Shown here: positions 1-3,975 of the stretch, piece after piece
Numbering within the stretch: position 1 is the first letter of the stretch
Layout of the letters: every line of letters begins with the position of its first letter
Source: an uncultured Clostridium sp.
GTDB taxonomy: Bacteria; Bacillota_A; Clostridia; TANB77; CAG-508
Length of the DNA: 9,016 nucleotides
Direction: 5' to 3'
Assembly (NCBI GenBank): GCA_905200315.1
Contig: CAJKKA010000061.1
Coordinates: forward strand, 1-9,016
Notes under the pieces: model-generated
Database searches by the model: none
What the model was told of the DNA's origin: nothing
Seen by the model: only the letters and a program-made list of their open reading frames with translations
Program-made: the position numbers and the translations under genes

Positions 1-6
1 TATTGT

Positions 7-117
7 CTATTTGCTTAAAATTATAACCAGTATAATTAAGGCAAATACTATAATAGTTTCGACAACTATAACAAATAAAAGTAAGTATATTATTTCTAAT
101 AAAACAACTTCTATCAT
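7..117 (-). CDS. 36-residue hydrophobic membrane peptide, candidate type I toxin
   Basis: The frame opens with ATG at 117 and closes with TAG at 7-9. It starts MIEVVLLEIIYLL and ends VIILSK. Apart from three Glu, one Thr, one Tyr, one Ser and the final Lys, the residues are almost all I, L, V, F or A, so it should form a single membrane helix. A near-perfect ribosome site (AGGAGGTGG, 122-130) sits 4 bases before the ATG, and a good promoter lies at 201-229, so this is a designed translation unit rather than a chance frame. I do not recognise the family; it does not look like Fst or TxpA by eye. Size, hydrophobicity, the strong ribosome site and a possible complementary RNA nearby (348-410) suggest a type I toxin or a small membrane regulator. 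The coding call is fairly safe; the toxin role is inference. Sequence beyond the stop is cut by the window edge. Confidence 0.68.
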   Translation of the reverse strand: MIEVVLLEIIYLLLFVIVVETIIVFALIILVIILSK

Positions 118-121
118 AGTA

Positions 122-170
122 CCACCTCCTCACTCACAACATAAGTTGTAGATTAAAAGTGGCAAACCAC
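122..170 (-). promoter_or_regulatory. Structured 5' leader and ribosome site of the small peptide
   Basis: Read on the minus strand, the peptide mRNA leader contains a GTGG-TTTG-CCAC hairpin (159-170), then the ATCTACAACTT stretch (143-153), a small ACAAC-TTAT-GTTGT hairpin (136-149), and then the AGGAGGTGG ribosome site (122-130). The second hairpin lies only a few bases before the ribosome site, so pairing with another RNA here could change access to it. The hairpins are visible in the sequence; a regulatory effect is inferred. Confidence 0.45.
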
Positions 171-200
171 ATCTGCTTATTTCCATTTCCTATGTCAGCT

Positions 201-229
201 AGTATAACATATATTATTTAATAAATCAA
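201..229 (-). promoter_or_regulatory. Sigma-A-type promoter of the small hydrophobic peptide
   Basis: On the minus strand, TTGATT (224-229) is followed after exactly 17 bases by TATACT (201-206), matching 4/6 and 5/6 of the sigma-A consensus. Transcription should start near 194, giving a leader of about 77 bases before the peptide ATG at 117. Confidence 0.65.
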
Positions 230-347
230 TAGAAAAGAAACAAACTTTCGTAGGAATTATGTAATAAAACTACTTGATTCTTATTATATAATTTGGTAAT
301 CTATATGTAACTTGATTGATATTTGCATCAATCGTTATGAGATCAAA

Positions 348-410
348 AAAAGTTGTAGATAACTACTTCATTGGCGCAAAAAAAGCATAGCAAAAGCTAT
401 GCTTTTTTTG
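348..410 (+). ncRNA. Possible short antisense-like RNA (about 60 nt)
   Basis: This is a candidate plus-strand RNA ending in the strong terminator hairpin at 377-410. A weak promoter is possible upstream: TTGATT (312-317), 18 bases, TATGAG (336-341). Its 5' part contains AAGTTGTAGAT (350-360), an 11-base copy of plus-strand sequence at 143-153. The RNA would therefore pair over 11 bases with the leader of the peptide mRNA, near its ribosome site. A second weaker match (TGGCGCAAA against the complement of TTTGCCA) lies a little further along. Antitoxin RNAs of par/Fst-type loci use such repeats. No transcript is proven, and the promoter is poor. The same bases could also be a 17-codon frame (ATG at 337), but it has no ribosome site. 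Confidence 0.3.
377..410. terminator. Strong bidirectional terminator
   Basis: A perfect hairpin has 15 paired bases on each side (377-391 with 396-410) around an AAAA loop. The core is GCATAGC/GCTATGC, flanked by seven A on the left and seven T on the right, so it works as an intrinsic terminator on either strand. On the minus strand it ends the three-gene membrane operon, whose last stop is at 449. On the plus strand it would end the possible short RNA. Confidence 0.88.
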
Positions 411-448
411 TACTTTAACGATGGATTCGAAAAAGATAATTATACTAT

Positions 449-1087
449 TTATCTAACATTGTATATATATGTATTTCCATTTGCTTTTATAGTCGCTTTT
501 ATCGGTTTATTATCATTTTCAACTTCAATTGGAACTTCTGCTATGAATCTATATTTTAAACTTTTCAAAGGTTCTATATTATATAAATTAGGATAATTTT
601 CTAATTCATTACCACTAGCATCTTCTGTTGCTAACATACATGTATATTCAAAATTATTATCATATTTTATCTTTACAGATATTAAACTATCTTGTTTTAC
701 TGCACTAGATTGTAAATTTTTAACATTCATTGTTAACTCAAAATACTTTTGACTATCATCTTTTCCCTGTAAATAAGTATAATAACCTGTAGGATTTGTT
801 GGAATTATATCCTTTGAAAAAGATGTTCCTATTATATTAAATTCGCAAAAATTATCTATTGTTATTTTATCTGAATTAGTTATCTCTATCTCTTTGTTTT
901 GTGAATTGTTGTCTACCTTACTTATACTAGAATCTTTACTATTGTTTTCTAAATTTGATACTGTATCTTTAACACTATTTGATTTTTTATTGATTATAAA
1001 TCCAACAATAGTAATTATTATAATAGCAATAATTACTAAACTCCCTATTATAATTTTTACTTTATTTTTATTATTTTTTTCCATCAT
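449..1087 (-). CDS. Membrane-anchored extracellular protein, DUF4352-like C-terminal domain (tentative)
   Basis: The 212-residue product has a short Lys/Asn-rich cytoplasmic tail, one membrane helix at about residues 11-33 and a polar Ser/Asn/Lys linker to about 70. The C-terminal domain (about 75-212) looks like a beta-sandwich: alternating strands with the phrase YFELTMNVKNL near residue 115, typical of DUF4352/Ig-like domains in Gram-positive surface proteins. No lipobox is present, so it is anchored by the helix and faces outward. It is last in a three-gene operon, 13 bases after the preceding stop, with a terminator 38 bases downstream. AGGAGG (1092-1097) lies 4 bases before the first ATG and 7 before the second (1084); the second may be the true start. 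Function is unknown; the domain call is by eye. Confidence 0.85.
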   Translation of the reverse strand: MMEKNNKNKVKIIIGSLVIIAIIIITIVGFIINKKSNSVKDTVSNLENNSKDSSISKVDNNSQNKEIEITNSDKITIDNFCEFNIIGTSFSKDIIPTNPTGYYTYLQGKDDSQKYFELTMNVKNLQSSAVKQDSLISVKIKYDNNFEYTCMLATEDASGNELENYPNLYNIEPLKSLKYRFIAEVPIEVENDNKPIKATIKANGNTYIYNVR

Positions 1088-1100
1088 AACTCCTCCTATT

Positions 1101-1400
1101 TTATTTACTATGATTACTTTTTTCTTTTATTTCCATCTGCTTAATTCCTGTAATTGCGTATATTGCAGATGATATTATTAGGCATCCACCCAATGAAGCA
1201 TATCCACTAAAATAATTAGCATTAATAATATAATTGTATGCATCTCCTCCAACATAAGCATTAACACTTTTATATTGATATGTTTCATTGTTTTTATAAT
1301 TAAACATCTTATTAAATGCCATATAAATACAAGCAATTGCTAAAATCAATAAAATTCCAGCTATTAAGAACATACTCTGCATTAATTTCTTTTTAGTCAT
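1101..1400 (-). CDS. Small two-helix membrane protein of unknown function
   Basis: The 99-residue product starts with MTKKK. It has membrane helices at about residues 10-29 and 66-86 and a charged C-terminal tail rich in Lys and Glu. Between the helices, an outward-facing loop carries NAYVGGDAYNYIIN (47-60) followed by ANYFSGY, an aromatic and glycine-rich motif I associate with uncharacterised small membrane proteins of Firmicutes. AAGGAGG lies a few bases upstream of the ATG. It is the middle gene of a minus-strand operon, 17 bases after the upstream stop and 13 before the next gene. The conserved-looking loop suggests the functional part faces outside or sits at the membrane surface. No enzymatic motif is visible. 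Confidence 0.88.
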   Translation of the reverse strand: MTKKKLMQSMFLIAGILLILAIACIYMAFNKMFNYKNNETYQYKSVNAYVGGDAYNYIINANYFSGYASLGGCLIISSAIYAITGIKQMEIKEKSNHSK

Positions 1401-1417
1401 TTAAACACCTCCTTATT

Positions 1418-1645
1418 TTATTTTTTAGTATTATTTGCTATGTTTTGTAGCAATTGTATTATTTCTCCTAAAGCATATATAAAAATAGAACTAATTATAC
1501 TTACTACTACTGGCAAAACATATAATTCTTCTACATCCATATTGAACAAAACCAAGCTTGCAAATACTCCTACAATAACAAAAATTATTGAAAAAAATTT
1601 CATAAAACTTGCAACATTATTTTCATCTTTTTTTACTTTTTTCAT
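1418..1645 (-). CDS. Small two-helix membrane protein, first gene of the operon
   Basis: The 75-residue product has a Lys-rich N-terminus, two membrane helices (about 15-35 and 41-60) joined by the short acidic turn NMDVEE, and an amphipathic C-terminal helix ending LGEIIQLLQNIANNTKK. The frame is open 11 codons further upstream, to an ATG at 1678, but that codon has no ribosome site and overlaps the promoter -10. The ATG at 1645 follows AAAGGGG at a suitable distance, so I chose it. It is first in the three-gene operon and transcribed away from the RHH gene. Small proteins with the ALGEIIQLL-type tail recur in Clostridia as hypothetical proteins (my recollection, not searched). Function is unknown. 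Confidence 0.82.
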   Translation of the reverse strand: MKKVKKDENNVASFMKFFSIIFVIVGVFASLVLFNMDVEELYVLPVVVSIISSIFIYALGEIIQLLQNIANNTKK

Positions 1646-1676
1646 ACTTTTTCCCCTTTCTTTTATTTTCAAAGAC

Positions 1677-1705
1677 ATTATAAATCATTTGCAATTATTT
1701 TGCAA
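1677..1705 (-). promoter_or_regulatory. Promoter of the three-gene membrane operon
   Basis: On the minus strand, TTGCAA (1700-1705) is followed after 17 bases by a perfect TATAAT (1677-1682). Transcription should start near 1670, about 25 bases before the ATG at 1645. The -35 lies in a tandem TTTGCAAT repeat with an 11-base period (1688-1706), and the spacer overlaps the left arm of the inverted repeat, so a DNA-binding protein could control this promoter. Confidence 0.72.
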
Positions 1706-1754
1706 TATATTTTGAGTGCATATTTTTATTACTTTTGAATATAAAATAATTGCA
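1690..1754. repeat. 12-bp inverted repeat in the divergent control region, candidate RHH operator
   Basis: TGCAATTATTTT at 1690-1701 is repeated as its exact reverse complement at 1743-1754. The left arm covers the spacer and -35 of the membrane-operon promoter; the right arm overlaps the TATAAA -10 and start region of the RHH gene. RHH proteins bind short repeated sites as dimers of dimers, so this is a natural operator for the adjacent regulator. The repeat is visible; the binding is inferred. Confidence 0.5.
1740..1745 (+). promoter_or_regulatory. Probable -10 of the RHH gene
   Basis: TATAAA lies 30 bases before the RHH start codon, giving a leader of roughly 18 bases. No good -35 stands at 16-18 bases upstream (TGCATA at best), so the promoter may be weak or activator-dependent. 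Confidence 0.4.
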
Positions 1755-1769
1755 TAGGAGTGTGAAAAT

Positions 1770-1952
1770 ATGAAAAAATTAAAAATACCTGAAAATCATA
1801 GTGGAATAACAAAGACTCTAAGACTTCCTGAGGATATTGTGGACAATATTCAAGAAATTGCTGATAAAAAAAATTTATCTTTTAACAAGGTGATTATCGA
1901 ATTTTTAAAATTCGGCCTTGAAAATTTTGAAGATGATGAAGAAAAAATATAA
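1770..1952 (+). CDS. Ribbon-helix-helix (Arc/CopG-like) DNA-binding regulator
   Basis: This 60-residue protein is the only clear plus-strand gene here. GITKTLRLPEDIVDNIQEIA (12-31) has the RHH pattern: a short strand with alternating polar residues (TKTLRL) that reads the major groove, then helix A (EDIVDNIQEIADKKN) and helix B (SFNKVIIEFLKFGLENF). The Ser-Phe-Asn turn before helix B is typical of Arc-like proteins. An acidic tail EDDEEKI ends it. AGGAGTG lies about 9 bases before the ATG. The protein should act as a dimer, binding tandem or inverted sites. It diverges from the three-gene membrane operon, and the shared control region holds a 12-bp inverted repeat, so it probably controls both itself and that operon. 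An antitoxin role is possible, but no toxin gene follows it. Confidence 0.88.
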   Translation: MKKLKIPENHSGITKTLRLPEDIVDNIQEIADKKNLSFNKVIIEFLKFGLENFEDDEEKI

Positions 1953-1966
1953 AACTATAATTTTTC

Positions 1967-2000
1967 ACTTAAATAACTTCTCTGGTAAAGTTATTTAAGT
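1967..2000. repeat. Perfect 13-bp hairpin downstream of the RHH gene
   Basis: ACTTAAATAACTT (1967-1979) pairs perfectly with AAGTTATTTAAGT (1988-2000) around the 8-base loop CTCTGGTA. It begins 14 bases after the RHH stop. No T-run follows on either strand, so it is a poor intrinsic terminator; it may protect the mRNA 3' end or be a protein-binding site. Confidence 0.5.
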
Positions 2001-2099
2001 AATGATTTATAAAAATGTCAATATATACTGAAAGCTCTAGAAGAAAATAAAGAAACAAAAAATGTAATAATAAATTTAAACTTTATGAAAGAACTATAT

Positions 2100-2148
2100 A
2101 AAAATAACAACACATTTTTTTCAAAAAGTAGAATGTGCTGTTATTTTT
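2100..2148. terminator. Bidirectional terminator-like hairpin
   Basis: AAAAATAACA (2100-2109) pairs with TGTTATTTTT (2139-2148); after one A/C mismatch, CACATT (2111-2116) pairs with AATGTG (2132-2137). The apical part contains a further TTTTT/AAAAA pairing. The stem ends in a T-run on both strands. It separates the plus-strand RHH gene from the convergent spo0A and could terminate both. Confidence 0.65.
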
Positions 2149-2165
2149 AGTCCTTATTTATAATT

Positions 2166-2210
2166 GAAAATACATATAATACATATTGACTATGTATTAT
2201 ATGTATTTTC
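2166..2210. terminator. Perfect 20-bp hairpin, likely spo0A 3' end
   Basis: The arms 2166-2185 and 2191-2210 are exact reverse complements around the 5-base loop TTGAC. The stem is AT-rich and begins GAAAATACAT. Read on the minus strand it lies about 70 bases after the spo0A stop and ends in TATTTTC. Stem length and place fit a terminator, though the T-run is partly inside the stem. It may instead be a processing site. Confidence 0.6.
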
Positions 2211-2281
2211 TAACTCTTTGTTGGTTTATAACTTTTTTTGTAATTCTTGTAATCCGCTTCTTTGTAAGTTTTCCATAATTT

Positions 2282-3103
2282 CTATGCACTTTTTAATTCT
2301 AAGCGTAATTTATCAGCTATCATTGCAATAAATTCTGAATTTGTTGGCTTTCCTTTTGATGCTGATACTGTGTATCCGAAGATATTTTCTACTGCTTCTT
2401 GTTGGCCTCTTCCCCATGCTACTTCTATTGCATGACGTATTGCTCTTTCTACTCTACTTTGTGTTGTTTTGAATTTTTGTGCTATTTGTGGATATAAACA
2501 TTTTGTTATTTGATTTATTACATCTATGTCTTCTACTACCATCATTATTGCTTCTCTTAAATATTGATATCCTTTTATGTGTGCTGGTACACCAATTTCA
2601 TGTATTAAGTTGGTTACTAAGGCTTCTAAATTTGTTTCAGAATTAGTTTGTTTTTTAGATATTTCTATGTATTTGGGCTTAGATGGTTTTTCTAGTAAAT
2701 TGTTACTAGTTACTTGCTCTGGATTGTAAAATTTTATTTCTTTTATTCTTTTTATTAATAATTTTATATCAAATGGTTTTACAACATAGTATTCTGCTCC
2801 AAGTAATGTTGCTTTTTGTGTTATTTTATCTTGCCCAACTGCTGAAAGCATTATACACATAGGTCTTTTTACCATATTTGCTTCGTTTATTTTTTCTAAT
2901 ACTCCTAATCCATCTACATGAGGCATAATTACATCTAATAAACAAATATCAGGATGAGTTCCTTGTATCATTTTGAATGCTTCTTCACCATCCCTTGCAA
3001 TTCCTATTACACTCATATCCTCTTCATCTTCTAAGTATCTTGATAAGGTGTTTGCAAATTCTGTATTATCATCTGCAATTAACACTGTGATTTTATCTTT
3101 CAT
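2282..3103 (-). CDS. spo0A: Sporulation master regulator Spo0A
   Basis: The 273-residue product is full length for Spo0A. The receiver domain (about 1-125) has the acidic pair D11/D12, the phosphorylated Asp D57 in LLDVIMPH, Ser87 and the conserved Lys109 in YYVVKPFD. A variable linker (about 126-155) leads to the Spo0A C-terminal DNA-binding domain, with the signature runs [19 protein letters not shown], the recognition helix [18 protein letters not shown] and, near the end, [18 protein letters not shown]. Phosphorylated Spo0A dimerises and binds 0A boxes (TGTCGAA) to switch cells into sporulation. GAGAGGAG lies upstream of the ATG. A sigma-A-like promoter is present and candidate 0A boxes lie further upstream. 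In many Clostridia spoIVB precedes spo0A; here the upstream neighbour is a yigZ-family gene. Confidence 0.98.
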   Translation of the reverse strand: MKDKITVLIADDNTEFANTLSRYLEDEEDMSVIGIARDGEEAFKMIQGTHPDICLLDVIMPHVDGLGVLEKINEANMVKRPMCIMLSAVGQDKITQKATLLGAEYYVVKPFDIKLLIKRIKEIKFYNPEQVTSNNLLEKPSKPKYIEISKKQTNSETNLEALVTNLIHEIGVPAHIKGYQYLREAIMMVVEDIDVINQITKCLYPQIAQKFKTTQSRVERAIRHAIEVAWGRGQQEAVENIFGYTVSASKGKPTNSEFIAMIADKLRLELKSA

Positions 3104-3142
3104 TGTAAATCTCCTCTCACTTTATTATTTATTACAGTGAAA

Positions 3143-3171
3143 ATTATAGCCTCTTCGCATACAAAATACAA
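3143..3171 (-). promoter_or_regulatory. Promoter of spo0A
   Basis: On the minus strand TTGTAT (3166-3171) is followed after 17 bases by a perfect TATAAT (3143-3148). Transcription should start near 3136, giving a leader of about 33 bases. The weak -35 (3/6) would fit regulated or basal expression. Confidence 0.6.
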
Positions 3172-3218
3172 GTAGTTTTTTGAAATTTTTTCCAATTTTC
3201 CTTGTTTTGTGCAAAATA

Positions 3219-3842
3219 TCAACGAATTTTTCGTATTAGCTTTTTCGACATAATTCGACTTTCTATAACTTTAAACCTTGATTTTTCGCTGTTTTTACAT
3301 ATTTCTTGTTTCGAATTTTCATCTACTTCTGCTATAATTTTTATGTTTTCTCCATATTCTTTTCCAATTATCGAAATACCTGTTTTTTCGCAATAATACT
3401 TAAAAATTTCATAGTTTTTATAATCTAATGTAACTTCCATTTCATAGCCCATTTCCATTTCTAGTAAATTGTTTTCTAAAATTGCTTTATTGGTTGCTTC
3501 TGAATAACTTCTTACTAATCCACCTGTTCCTAAAAGGATTCCACCAAAATATCGTGTAACTACTACTATCACATTTCCAATGTTATTTCCTCTTAAAATA
3601 TCTAAAATTGGCATTCCCGCTGTTCCACTTGGTTCTCCATCGTCACTGCTTCTTTCTAGTATATTTTCATCTTCCAATATTCTATATGCAAAACAGTTGT
3701 GTTTGGCATCGTAATATTTCTTTTTTATTTGTTTTAGCTTTTCTTCCGCTTCTTGTGTAGATTTTACATAAATTATATTTGCTATGAATTTTGATTTTTT
3801 TTCAACAATATATGTTTCTAAATTTTTTTCAATTATTTTCAC
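3219..3842 (-). CDS. yigZ: YigZ/IMPACT family protein (UPF0029 with DUF1949)
   Basis: The 207-residue product has the normal length for bacterial YigZ. The N-terminal UPF0029 (IMPACT) domain shows the family signatures: KHNCFAYRI (47-55), ERSSDDGEPSGTAGMPIL (63-80) and VTRYFGGILLGTGGLVRSYS (95-114). The C-terminal DUF1949 domain (about 135-200) has the ferredoxin-like fold also seen in EF-G. Bacterial YigZ probably binds RNA or ribosome-related targets; the eukaryotic relative IMPACT inhibits the kinase GCN2. The exact bacterial role is not settled. The start codon is GTG at 3842, with AAAGGAG 6 bases upstream; the nearby ATG in another frame runs straight into a stop. A REP-like hairpin sits in its leader. 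It is followed by spo0A, which has its own promoter. Confidence 0.93.
   Translation of the reverse strand: MKIIEKNLETYIVEKKSKFIANIIYVKSTQEAEEKLKQIKKKYYDAKHNCFAYRILEDENILERSSDDGEPSGTAGMPILDILRGNNIGNVIVVVTRYFGGILLGTGGLVRSYSEATNKAILENNLLEMEMGYEMEVTLDYKNYEIFKYYCEKTGISIIGKEYGENIKIIAEVDENSKQEICKNSEKSRFKVIESRIMSKKLIRKIR
3244..3260 (-). promoter_or_regulatory. Candidate tandem 0A boxes upstream of spo0A
   Basis: On the minus strand, AGTCGAA (3254-3260) and TGTCGAA (3244-3250) lie one after the other with a 10-base period. The second is a perfect match to the Spo0A-binding consensus TGTCGAA and the first differs by one base. Paired 0A boxes one helical turn apart are the usual Spo0A arrangement. They lie about 73 bases upstream of the spo0A -35, inside the 3' end of the preceding gene, where they encode part of SRIMSKK, so coding constraint may explain them. 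Confidence 0.35.
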
Positions 3843-3860
3843 ATTTTGCTCCTTTATTTC

Positions 3861-3905
3861 GGGTCGACAGAGGCGTCGACCCCCTACAATGTTTGACGTT
3901 ATTTT
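3861..3905. repeat. REP-like GC-rich palindromic repeat, copy 1
   Basis: GGGTCGAC (3861-3868) pairs perfectly with GTCGACCC (3875-3882) around AGAGGC. It is followed by CC and a TACAATGTTT-type tail to 3905. The GC-rich core stands out sharply from the AT-rich surroundings. On the minus strand it reads TTGTAGGGGGTCGAC..., a head-and-hairpin form I associate with REP/MITE-like intergenic repeats in several Firmicutes. It lies in the yigZ leader, ending about 18 bases before the start codon. Confidence 0.72.
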
Positions 3906-3907
3906 GT

Positions 3908-3916
3908 GTTATATCA
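3908..3916 (-). promoter_or_regulatory. Possible extended -10 promoter for yigZ
   Basis: On the minus strand TGATATAAC matches the extended -10 pattern TGnTATAAT at 8 of its 9 positions, counting the free base. No good -35 stands 17 bases upstream. It lies between the two REP-like repeats and would place copy 1 inside the yigZ leader. Confidence 0.3.
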
Positions 3917-3931
3917 CAATTTTTAAATTAC

Positions 3932-3975
3932 GGGTCGTCGAGGACGCCGACCCCTACAATGTTTAACATTATTTT
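3932..3975. repeat. REP-like GC-rich palindromic repeat, copy 2
   Basis: GGGTCGTCG (3932-3940) pairs with CGCCGACCC (3945-3953) with one mismatch around AGGA. It is followed by C and TACAATGTTTAACATTATTTT, which differs from the copy 1 tail at two positions. The palindrome has the same 22-base length and orientation as copy 1, 71 bases away. Its end touches the stop codon of the flavoprotein gene, so it may also serve as that gene's terminator. Confidence 0.72.

Larger units (their letters stand above)
1953..2281. other. Gene-free region with three strong hairpins
   Basis: Between the RHH stop and the spo0A stop I find no gene with a start and a ribosome site. The stretch holds three separate inverted repeats (1967-2000, 2100-2148, 2166-2210). 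A startless open frame on the plus strand (2013-2150) and a 16-codon minus frame just after spo0A (2226-2276) exist but lack ribosome sites. Confidence 0.6.

Noticed and set aside
337..390. Plus-strand 17-codon frame starting MRSKK
   Set aside because: No ribosome site is visible and the frame ends inside the terminator stem; the non-coding RNA reading explains the region better.
2013..2150. Plus-strand open frame with coding-like residues (ALEENKETKNVIINLNF...)
   Set aside because: It has no usable start codon upstream and no ribosome site; the only ATG inside gives 21 residues and its end lies within the 2100-2148 hairpin. It may be a gene remnant, but I cannot support that.
2226..2276. 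Minus-strand 16-codon frame just after spo0A (MENLQRSGLQELQKKL)
   Set aside because: No ribosome site precedes it and it is too short to judge; probably chance in the spo0A 3' untranslated region.
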